Source: Oligosphaeraceae bacterium
GTDB taxonomy: Bacteria > Verrucomicrobiota > Lentisphaeria > Oligosphaerales > Oligosphaeraceae
Reading direction: 5' to 3'
NCBI GenBank assembly: GCA_012515455.1
Contig: JAAYYJ010000421.1
Span: 1 to 12,083, forward strand
Length of the DNA: 12,083 bases
Both the position numbers and the translations under genes were made by a program. The notes below the pieces were generated by a model that had not been told where the DNA came from, did not search any database, and was given only the letters and a program-made list of their open reading frames with translations. Numbering within the stretch: position 1 is the first letter of the stretch; each line of letters opens with the position of its first letter. Below, in pieces: positions 1 through 5,985 of the stretch.

Positions 1-1914
1 AATCCGGCCACCGGCCAGAACAAGTTCTTCGGCGAATGGCTGCTCAATGCCCAAGGCGAAGATGTGGTTGCGGGCATTCGCACCCCCAGCCCATTGAACC
101 GTGAGACCAAGACTGAGCAGAACAAGCACATGAAGTCCATGCAGGAGCTCATGCCCGAGACCTACAAGGAACTGGTGGAAATCAGGAACACCCTCGAGAG
201 CCACTACCATGATATGCAGGATATTGAATTCACAGTCGACGAGGGGAGGCTCTTTATGCTGCAGTGCCGCAGCGGCAAACGGGGCGGCAAGGCGGCCGTG
301 AATATGGCCCTCGATATGCTGGATGAGGGCCTGATCGATGAAAAGACTGCGGTGCTGCGGGTGCACCCGAATCAAGTGCTGGAATTCCTGCTGCCCATTA
401 TCGAGCCGACGCTGGAGAACAAGGCTGAACAGCTGATCAAGGGCTTGCCGGCCGGTCCCGGCGCCGCCTGCGGAGCGATCTATTTCACCAGTCTTGACGC
501 AGTCCAGGCCGACCGCCTGGGCAAAAAAGTCATCCTGGTCCGGGAAGAGACCAATCCTGAGGATGTGGAAGGCATGCGGGTCGCCGACGGGATTCTGACT
601 GCCCGGGGCGGCATGACCAGCCACGCCGCGCTGGTTGCCCGCGGTTGGGGCAAGAGCTGCATTGTTGGTGCCGCCTGCATGCAGGTGGATGCGGTGAACA
701 AGACCCTGCGGGTCGGGGACAAGGTTTTTCGTGAAGGCGATCAGCTGACCATGAATGGCTCGAAGGGCATGGCCTATGAGGGCACCCTGCCGCTGGTGGA
801 ACCCACCGCCGGGGCCGATTATGCCCGCTTCCTGCGCTTCATGAATCTGGTGGACAAGTACCGCACCATGGGAGTGCGGGCCAATGCCGATAACCCTGCC
901 GATGCCAAAAAGGCGCGCGCTTTCGGAGCCGAGGGCATCGGGCTGTTCCGTACCGAGCACATGTTCTATGGCGCGGGCTCGGCCCAACCGCTGTTCCTGC
1001 TGCGCAAGATGATCCTGTGCATCAGCGCCAGCGACCGCATCAACGTCCTCAAAGAACTCTTCCCGGCCATGAAAAAGGATATCAAGGAAACCATGACCGC
1101 GATGGAGGAATTCCCGGTGACAGTCCGTCTGCTGGACCCACCGCTGCACGAGTTCGTGCCGCACTCGCAGTTGGGCCGGCAGGAGCTCTCGGCCGCGCTG
1201 GGCATCGCTGAGGACGAGGTCCGCAAGCGGGTCGATGCGCTGGCGGAGAGCAATCCGATGATGGGCCACCGGGGGGTGCGCCTGAGTGTGACCTATCCTG
1301 AGGTCACAGAATATCAAGTCCGTGCCATCCTGGAAGCCGCGGCTGAGTTGCTGCAGGAGGGGCGCCGGATCGTGCCCGAAATCATGGTCCCCATCACCTG
1401 CGAGTTGCGGGAGCTCGAGTACGTGCGCAACATCGTGGTGCGCGTCCACGGCGAAATTCAGCGCCGTTTTGATTTGCCGGCCTTCGAATATAAGCTCGGG
1501 ACCATGATTGAGATACCGCGGGCGGCCTTCATGGCCGATAAGTTGGCCCGGGTGGCGGAGTTCTTCTCGTTTGGGACCAATGACCTGACCCAGATGACCT
1601 TCGGTTTCAGCCGGGATGACACCGGCAACTTCATGGGCACTTACCTGGAAAAGCGCATTATTGAGGCCGATCCGTTTCAGACTATTGACCAGGACGGGGT
1701 GGGCGCACTGATCAAGCTCGCTGCGGCCGGCGGTCGGCATACCAACCCCAAGATCAAACTCGGCATCTGCGGCGAGCAGGGTGGCGATCCCGCCTCGGTG
1801 GAATTCTGCCATCAGGCCGGGCTGACCTACGTCAGCTGTTCGCCTTTCCGGGTACCAGTAGCCAGGGTCGCAGCCGCGCACGCTGCCATCAAGGCTGCCG
1901 GCCGGGAAGAATAG
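1..1914 (+). CDS. ppdK: Pyruvate, phosphate dikinase (5'-truncated by window edge)
   Basis: PPDK catalyses pyruvate + ATP + Pi to and from PEP + AMP + PPi in the cytoplasm. The frame is open from base 1 and the first codons already read like an internal PPDK segment (NPATGQNKFFGEW), so the gene begins upstream. A GTG at position 64 is internal. 637 residues are visible; against the usual ~875-900, roughly 250 N-terminal residues of the nucleotide-binding domain are missing. Numbered from the window edge, the phosphohistidine motif GGMTSHAALVARG has its histidine at 208. The PEP/pyruvate-binding barrel shows GIGLFRTEHMF (312-322), MIEIPRAA (502-509), FSFGTNDLTQ (522-531) and the catalytic cysteine in GICGEQGGDP at 590. 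The usual CGEHGG reads CGEQGG here, which I treat as a tolerated variant. All catalytic elements in the visible part are intact. A strong hairpin follows the stop. The identification is very secure. Confidence 0.97.
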   Translation, partial: NPATGQNKFFGEWLLNAQGEDVVAGIRTPSPLNRETKTEQNKHMKSMQELMPETYKELVEIRNTLESHYHDMQDIEFTVDEGRLFMLQCRSGKRGGKAAVNMALDMLDEGLIDEKTAVLRVHPNQVLEFLLPIIEPTLENKAEQLIKGLPAGPGAACGAIYFTSLDAVQADRLGKKVILVREETNPEDVEGMRVADGILTARGGMTSHAALVARGWGKSCIVGAACMQVDAVNKTLRVGDKVFREGDQLTMNGSKGMAYEGTLPLVEPTAGADYARFLRFMNLVDKYRTMGVRANADNPADAKKARAFGAEGIGLFRTEHMFYGAGSAQPLFLLRKMILCISASDRINVLKELFPAMKKDIKETMTAMEEFPVTVRLLDPPLHEFVPHSQLGRQELSAALGIAEDEVRKRVDALAESNPMMGHRGVRLSVTYPEVTEYQVRAILEAAAELLQEGRRIVPEIMVPITCELRELEYVRNIVVRVHGEIQRRFDLPAFEYKLGTMIEIPRAAFMADKLARVAEFFSFGTNDLTQMTFGFSRDDTGNFMGTYLEKRIIEADPFQTIDQDGVGALIKLAAAGGRHTNPKIKLGICGEQGGDPASVEFCHQAGLTYVSCSPFRVPVARVAAAHAAIKAAGREE

Positions 1915-1950
1915 CGGTACGGGGAGTCTATGCCCCTTGCTACGGCTGGA

Positions 1951-2004
1951 AAAATAAACCGGCTCTCCCGGAGATCAATGCTCCGGGAGAGCCGGTCGCT
2001 TTTA
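1951..2004. terminator. Bidirectional rho-independent terminator between ppdK and hsp20
   Basis: A perfect 16-base-pair inverted repeat (1958-1973 with 1981-1996) encloses a 7-base loop. On the plus strand it is followed by CGCTTTTATGG. On the minus strand it is followed by TTTATTTTTCC, the better U-tract. It lies between two convergent stops (ppdK ending 1914, hsp20 ending 2018), exactly where one shared terminator would serve both genes. Confidence 0.9.
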
Positions 2005-2017
2005 TGGTTTAAGCCTC

Positions 2018-2506
2018 TCAAGCGCCCTGGACGGCAATTTTGCGGGGCACGGCTGCTTTAACTTTGGGCAGGGTCAGACGCAGAACACCGTCCTTCATCA
2101 GGGCCGTGATGTTGTTCCGGTCGATGCTGTCAGGCAAAGTAAACTGCCGGCTGTATTTGCGCCGGGGCGGGGTATTGGGCTGGTCCTGGAAACCTTCTGG
2201 CAGCTGGAAGTCCACCGTGCCGCTGATTTCCAGGGTTTGCCCCTGCAGGTCGATGGCGGCGTCAGAGCCGGATACGCCAGGCATCTCAGCAGTCAGGAAC
2301 ATCGAAGTGTCATTTTCCCAGATGTTGATGCGTGGCGCGCAGACCCGGGGCGAAACAGCTTGATCAGTACTGGCGCGGGCAGCGCTAGCAGGGGGGCGAC
2401 CACTGTCTGCTGCAGAAGTAGAACAACGGCAGTGGTGGTGCGGCAAAGGCGCGAATTCAGACCAGGGACTCCATATCGTTAAGGGTCGGGCAGTTCTCCA
2501 GATCAT
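2018..2506 (-). CDS. Small heat shock protein, Hsp20/alpha-crystallin family
   Basis: This is an ATP-independent holdase that binds unfolding proteins in the cytoplasm. 162 residues from an ATG at 2506, chosen because AAGGAGG (2520-2514) sits 7 bases upstream; longer in-frame starts have no such site. The alpha-crystallin domain spans about residues 57-150. It begins with APRINIWEND, continues through an MPGV segment, and ends with the family signature GVLRLTLPK (140-148). The short tail carries an I-x-V motif (IAV, 157-159) of the kind used for oligomer contacts. The first ~55 residues are unusual: rich in Trp, His, Cys, Ser and Ala (PLPHHHCRC at 20-28), with no recognisable conservation. 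The gene lies downstream of the hybrid kinase on the same strand, but across 266 bases with its own structured leader. I found no CIRCE element and no clear sigma-70 promoter. Family assignment is firm; the N-terminal sequence is less certain. Confidence 0.9.
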   Translation of the reverse strand: MIWRTARPLTIWSPWSEFAPLPHHHCRCSTSAADSGRPPASAARASTDQAVSPRVCAPRINIWENDTSMFLTAEMPGVSGSDAAIDLQGQTLEISGTVDFQLPEGFQDQPNTPPRRKYSRQFTLPDSIDRNNITALMKDGVLRLTLPKVKAAVPRKIAVQGA

Positions 2507-2772
2507 AGTAGGACCTCCTTGATTGCTTGCGGGTGGGCGGACAGCGGCAGCGCAGCAATGCTGCAATGCCGCTCTTGTCTTGCGTATCTAGCAAAAGACA
2601 TGCCAGCTTTTAGGCCGCAGAAGGAGGCGGGGGAGAAGCGTAAAATTGTGCCATAATGACTCAACAGCGGGCGAGGTGCGGCTTGCTGTCGCATTATCGC
2701 CGGGGAGAATATCTTATGGCAGCAGTGATAATGGCCGGAGCATTGCGCCTGGCCCGGGGCGACACTCCAGGC
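2507..2772. other. Gap between kinase stop and hsp20 start
   Basis: These 266 bases hold the hsp20 ribosome-binding site and leader hairpin, and a separated dyad (CATTATC at 2693-2699 with GATAATG at 2727-2733). I see no convincing terminator after the kinase; a six-pair stem (GCCTGG/CCAGGC) there has a 14-base loop and no U-tract. Read-through from the kinase into hsp20 therefore cannot be excluded. The plus-strand frame starting at 2656 runs antisense into the kinase and has no ribosome-binding site, so I do not call it a gene. Confidence 0.5.
2543..2573 (-). promoter_or_regulatory. Leader hairpin upstream of hsp20
   Basis: An interrupted stem lies 23 bases upstream of the hsp20 Shine-Dalgarno: AGCGGCA (2543-2549) pairs with TGCCGCT (2567-2573), then GCAGC (2552-2556) pairs with GCTGC (2560-2564), around a 3-base loop and a 2x2 internal loop. 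It has no U-tract, so it is not a terminator. Farther up, minus-strand CCTCCTT (2627-2621) is exactly complementary to the AAGGAGG ribosome-binding site (2520-2514). A temperature- or structure-dependent translation control is possible for a heat shock gene but is inference only. Confidence 0.35.
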
Positions 2773-5037
2773 TCAATTATTGACGGTGACTTCCTGCTCC
2801 AGGGTCTTGAAAATCCGGGTCAAAGTCTGGCAGAGATTGACCACCTGGGCCTGGGCCTGGGCGCGGTTGTTTTGCTTGAAGCTGTCCATAATGGTTACCG
2901 TCTGCTCGGACTGGTCCAGCAGGCCGACTGACACCAGCTGACCCTTCAGGCGTTGCAGAATGGCGATCGTCTCGTCGGAGTTGCCCTGTTGCGAATAGGT
3001 GGCCAAATTGTCCAGGACCGGACGCCAGTCGGTCACCGTCTGGGCCAGAATCATCTTGATCTCACCCAGAGAAATCTGGTACTGCTCCCGCATAAAATCG
3101 TGCATGCGCCGGACGATGGCGCCTTCGGCAGTCTCCTGCAGCCCCAGGGGCTCGCGGATTTTCCGTTCCGGGGTCATGCCGAGGGCGTCGGCGATGCAGA
3201 GCAGCAGCTGATCGCGTTCGAACGGCTTGGGGATGAATCCAGTCGAGCCGGCGCCCAGGGCTTGGTCGATATCCTCCTGGAAAGCCGAAGCGGTCAGAGC
3301 AATGATGTGGGTCATGCCGCTGTTGGGCAATTTCCGGATTTCGCGGATGGCGGTGTATCCGTCCATGATGGGCATTTGGATATCCATGAAGATGAGGTCG
3401 AAGCGCTGTTGCTGGCAGAGTTCCAGTGCTTCGCGGCCATTTACCGCGGTGCGGTAGGGCAATCCGACACTCTGGCAGATGGTCTCCAGCAGAAACAGGT
3501 TGGTGGGAGTGTCATCGACCAGCAGGGCCCAGTGTTTTTTCAGCTCGGTGCGGGGCAGGGTGATGCGGTAGAGCTCGGAGATGCGCACCTGCTCCTCCGG
3601 TTTGGCGGGCAGGAGTCGCAAAGTGAAGAAGAAGCATGAGCCTTCTCCGGGGCGGCTCTGCAGCGAGAGTTCACCGCCCAGCAGTTTGACCAGTGCTGCG
3701 GAGATGCTCAAACCCAGGCCAGTGCCGCCATAACGACGGGCAATTGTGTCATCCGCCTGGGCAAAGGGCTGGAAGAGCTTCTGCTGGATTTGGTGGGGAA
3801 TGCCCACGCCGCTGTCCCGTACGGCGAAGGCCAGGCGCAGATGCTGGTCCTGCCCGTCCTGCTGGCGGACTTCCAGGATGACTTCACCGCGGTCGGTGAA
3901 TTTTACCGCATTGCTGAGCAGATTGTCCAGGATTTGCCGCAGCCGACCCGGGTCAGTGCGGATAATCAGCGGGTCCACACCGGGGAAATCCAGAATCACC
4001 TTCAGACTCTTGTTCCTGGCCAGCTGACGCGCGACTGCGATGCGTTCCTCCAGAAAATCGCGCAAATCAAACGCGATTTCCTCCAGCGCCAGCTGACCGG
4101 CCTGAATTTTCGAGTAATCGAGGATCTCATTGATGACCTGCATCAGGCTGCGGGCGCTGGACTCGATAATGCGCAGGTACTGTTTCTGCTGGTCATTCAG
4201 GGGGGTCTCGGACAGATTGCTGAGAAATCCGACCAGTCCGTTCAAGGGGGTGCGGATTTCGTGGCTCATCGAGGCAAAGAACTTGTCTTTGTGACGGCTT
4301 TCTTCCCGGAAGCGCTGAAACAGCAGCTCCAGGGCCTGGCTCAAATCATGCCGTGCGGCCTGGCTGGCGGACTCGTCCTGAGACGGGGCGGCACTGCTGT
4401 CTCCTTTGCCCAAGTCATGCGACAGGGCCAGATAGTTGGCCAGGATACGCTGCTGACGCAGTTTCGCCTGCAGGGCGGTTCCGGCCAGGGCCGCCAGCAG
4501 GGCCAGCCCGGTCCAGAACCAGAAATGCGCCAGAGTCCGGCAACGGTGTTCGGACTGGGCATGGCGTTGTTGCAGCAGCAGCAACTGGCCCTGAATCATG
4601 TCCATCAGAATGCGTCCCTGCTCCTGTACTTTCCGCAGGCTGTGGCGGCTTTCCGGACCGCTGCGCACATCCTGCATATTTCCCTCCATAGTCTTAACCT
4701 CATATTGCAAGTCGCGGATGAAATCCTCGGTCTCGCGGCTGTTCCGGCTGTTGTCGGAGAGCTGCTGCCAGAGGCCGTTCAGGGTGTCCCGGCTCTCCAG
4801 ACTCTGGCGCAGTGCCTGTTTTTCATCGGTGGCAGAGGCGCTCTTGCGGCTGTCCATCAGCTGTTGGGCGGAGTTGAGCTGAAGAAAGACTGCGCCCTGG
4901 GTCTGCTGCAGAAGCGTCCCCAGAGCGTTGCGCTGGTGCTGCTTGAGGACTTCGGTCTGCAGTCCGAAATAAGAATACAGACTGATGACCAGCAGGAGGG
5001 CCAGCAGGACCGTACAAATGGCGGTGGTTTTTTGCAT
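2773..5037 (-). CDS. Membrane hybrid histidine kinase with receiver and degenerate HPt-like domain
   Basis: Inner-membrane sensor that autophosphorylates on histidine and passes phosphate to its own receiver aspartate. 754 residues from ATG 5037, chosen over an upstream TTG (5058) because GGAG (5048-5045) is 7 bases before it. TM1 is at about 6-26 and TM2 at 170-191, enclosing a ~145-residue helical, Gln-rich periplasmic sensor with no recognised family. HisKA follows, with SHEIRTPLNG (His259), then HATPase_c with the N-box around ILDNLLSNAVKF, DSGVGIP (408-414) and GGTGLGL (437-443). The receiver (~504-621) has Asp508/Asp509, phospho-acceptor Asp552 in FMDIQMP and Lys604. A ~115-residue helical tail resembles an HPt domain, but LQRLKG has Gln695 where the phospho-histidine should be. 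No response regulator gene is adjacent, so output and signal are unknown. Kinase identity is certain; the HPt reading is inference. Confidence 0.95.
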   Translation of the reverse strand: MQKTTAICTVLLALLLVISLYSYFGLQTEVLKQHQRNALGTLLQQTQGAVFLQLNSAQQLMDSRKSASATDEKQALRQSLESRDTLNGLWQQLSDNSRNSRETEDFIRDLQYEVKTMEGNMQDVRSGPESRHSLRKVQEQGRILMDMIQGQLLLLQQRHAQSEHRCRTLAHFWFWTGLALLAALAGTALQAKLRQQRILANYLALSHDLGKGDSSAAPSQDESASQAARHDLSQALELLFQRFREESRHKDKFFASMSHEIRTPLNGLVGFLSNLSETPLNDQQKQYLRIIESSARSLMQVINEILDYSKIQAGQLALEEIAFDLRDFLEERIAVARQLARNKSLKVILDFPGVDPLIIRTDPGRLRQILDNLLSNAVKFTDRGEVILEVRQQDGQDQHLRLAFAVRDSGVGIPHQIQQKLFQPFAQADDTIARRYGGTGLGLSISAALVKLLGGELSLQSRPGEGSCFFFTLRLLPAKPEEQVRISELYRITLPRTELKKHWALLVDDTPTNLFLLETICQSVGLPYRTAVNGREALELCQQQRFDLIFMDIQMPIMDGYTAIREIRKLPNSGMTHIIALTASAFQEDIDQALGAGSTGFIPKPFERDQLLLCIADALGMTPERKIREPLGLQETAEGAIVRRMHDFMREQYQISLGEIKMILAQTVTDWRPVLDNLATYSQQGNSDETIAILQRLKGQLVSVGLLDQSEQTVTIMDSFKQNNRAQAQAQVVNLCQTLTRIFKTLEQEVTVNN

Positions 5038-5044
5038 GCCAGGT

Positions 5045-5089
5045 CTCCAAAACAACAAGACCGCAGCGGAAAACCCGGCTGCGGCTTGT
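5045..5089 (-). terminator. Hairpin with U-tract overlapping the kinase ribosome-binding region
   Basis: CCGCAGC (5061-5067) pairs with GCTGCGG (5078-5084). The stem is extended across one bulged base by ACAAG (5055-5059) with CTTGT (5085-5089). Read on the minus strand, the hairpin is followed by TGTTTT and then directly by GGAG, the kinase's likely Shine-Dalgarno. It lies after the surface-repeat stop (5119) and before the kinase start (5037). It could terminate the upstream transcript or attenuate kinase expression. The U-tract is interrupted, so its strength is uncertain. Confidence 0.55.
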
Positions 5090-5118
5090 CGTTGGTAAAT
5101 CCACTGAAGCGGTTAGAC

Positions 5119-5628
5119 TCAGAAGCAGAAATTCACGATGGGGAAGAACGGCACGGTTGATTTCGTGACGATGTTACACAGGCCGATCTGCATACCGGTC
5201 AGGAATTCGCAGTAATTGATCAGACCGATCTGCATGCCGCGATGCTCCAGGGAAGCATTGAACAGAGAGATTTGCAGTCCGCTGGAGATGCCCTCGGTGA
5301 AATTGACCAGCCCGATATTTACGCCGCTGGAGGTGCCGGCCATATTCACCAGGCCGACCTGGCAGCCGACATAATCCTCCTGGTTGCGGTTGAACAAGTT
5401 CACCTGCAGAGATGAAGAACTGTTGTTGATGGAGACGAATCCCAGGTCCACCCCGGCGACTCTTTTGTTCCCGCCATAAGGCAGATTCAACTTCAGGCCG
5501 GAAATATCGATGTATTCCGGGACGAGCTGAACCTTGGGTGCCCAGAGGCTTAATTGCAAGGCCGAGGTGTCAAACGCGAAGGCCGCAACGCTGAAAAGCA
5601 ACCCCAACCCCAACAGTAGTTTCTTCAT
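5119..5628 (-). CDS. LA_2272-type surface repeat protein, probably outer-membrane
   Basis: 169 residues from ATG 5628, with AGGAG (5643-5639) 10 bases upstream. A signal peptide is clear: Lys-Lys, a Leu/Gly/Val core, and probable cleavage after AFA near residue 18. The mature part contains seven short units of type x-Q-I-G-L-x-N, starting at residues 60, 74, 89, 103, 118, 132 and 146, a regular 14-15 residue period. Examples are LQVNLFN, VNIGLVN, LQISLFN and MQIGLIN. The alternating hydrophobic pattern suggests beta strands. The chain ends in PFFPIVNFCF, with the terminal phenylalanine typical of outer-membrane beta-barrels. This matches what I know of the LA_2272 surface-repeat family, seen in Leptospira, Bacteroidetes and Lentisphaerae; its function is unknown. 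It precedes the sensor kinase, separated by 81 bases containing a terminator-like hairpin. Export is well supported, family assignment moderately so. Confidence 0.8.
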   Translation of the reverse strand: MKKLLLGLGLLFSVAAFAFDTSALQLSLWAPKVQLVPEYIDISGLKLNLPYGGNKRVAGVDLGFVSINNSSSSLQVNLFNRNQEDYVGCQVGLVNMAGTSSGVNIGLVNFTEGISSGLQISLFNASLEHRGMQIGLINYCEFLTGMQIGLCNIVTKSTVPFFPIVNFCF

Positions 5629-5667
5629 TGCGCTGATTCTCCTAAATCAATTTTTTGAGTTCCGGTC

Positions 5668-5696
5668 ATTAAAGAATAGACAGATATAAAAGTTAA
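5668..5696 (-). promoter_or_regulatory. Predicted sigma-70-type promoter for the surface repeat gene
   Basis: On the minus strand TTAACT (5696-5691) and TTTAAT (5673-5668) are separated by exactly 17 bases, matching the -35 and -10 consensus at 4/6 and 5/6 positions. Transcription would start near 5661, giving a leader of about 33 bases before ATG 5628. The surrounding sequence is markedly more AT-rich than the rest of the window. The call is by consensus only. Confidence 0.45.
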
Positions 5697-5916
5697 TCGC
5701 TAACTGGATTTTTGCCAGTCGAGACGCAGTTTTTTTTTGCGTTTTCGACTCAAGTTGCGGCAAACCCTCCGTTTTCAGGGGGGATTTAGGCACACCGTAA
5801 TTGCGCACAGCCGCAAAGTATGGCCTGGGGGACTGGCTTGCTGAGCGCTTCTCTGCATCCGGGTGGGGATGCTCCGGGGCGGAAAAAGCCCGCCCCGCCC
5901 AGGCATTATTCTGGTC

Positions 5917-5934
5917 ATGGTTTATATTAACCAT
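5917..5934. promoter_or_regulatory. AT-rich palindrome, possible operator or promoter core
   Basis: ATGGTT and AACCAT form perfect inverted arms around TATATT. The site lies 51 bases upstream of the VWA start. The central TATATT could serve as a -10 element on the plus strand, but I see no good -35 partner at 16-18 bases. A transcription factor site is possible but unproven. Confidence 0.3.
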
Positions 5935-5985
5935 AAGTAAGAAAGCGAGCCTGCCTGGTTGTTTGCCGTCTGCTGCTGGAAGTCA

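Larger units (their letters stand above)
5629..5985. other. Structured divergent intergenic region without a supported gene
   Basis: 357 bases separate the divergent surface-repeat and VWA genes. It holds the minus-strand promoter at 5668-5696; a hairpin whose loop contains a nine-T run (arms AGTCGA and TCGACT, flanking about 5718-5751); a tandem pair of perfect hairpins at 5855-5872 (GCATCC/GGATGC) and 5875-5897 (CGGGGCGG/CCGCCCCG); and an AT-rich palindrome at 5917-5934. The open frames crossing it (minus 5647-5934, plus 5801-5989) have no recognisable protein features. The region could hold regulatory RNA structure or a dispersed repeat, but I cannot identify it. Confidence 0.6.

Noticed and set aside
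1741..1800. PPDK CGEQGGDP where many homologues have CGEHGGDP
   Set aside because: The catalytic cysteine and the surrounding motif are intact, and I believe glutamine occurs at this position in other bacterial PPDKs, so I do not treat it as loss of function.
2040..2363. Plus-strand frame opposite hsp20
   Set aside because: It is antisense to the alpha-crystallin domain and has no domain or plausible start.
2638..2653. Sigma-54-like sequence upstream of hsp20 (minus strand TGGCACAATTTTACGC)
   Set aside because: The GG-to-GC spacing is one base too long and the -12 half is weak. No sigma-54 activator is nearby.
3790..5160. Plus-strand open frame of 456 codons antisense to the hybrid kinase
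   Set aside because: It is a GC-driven shadow of the kinase. The kinase frame carries every expected motif in order, and the antisense translation has no recognisable domain or ribosome-binding site.
5647..5934. Minus-strand 95-codon frame upstream of the surface repeat gene
   Set aside because: It crosses hairpins and the predicted promoter, has mixed low-information composition, and has no good ribosome-binding site. It is better explained as intergenic.
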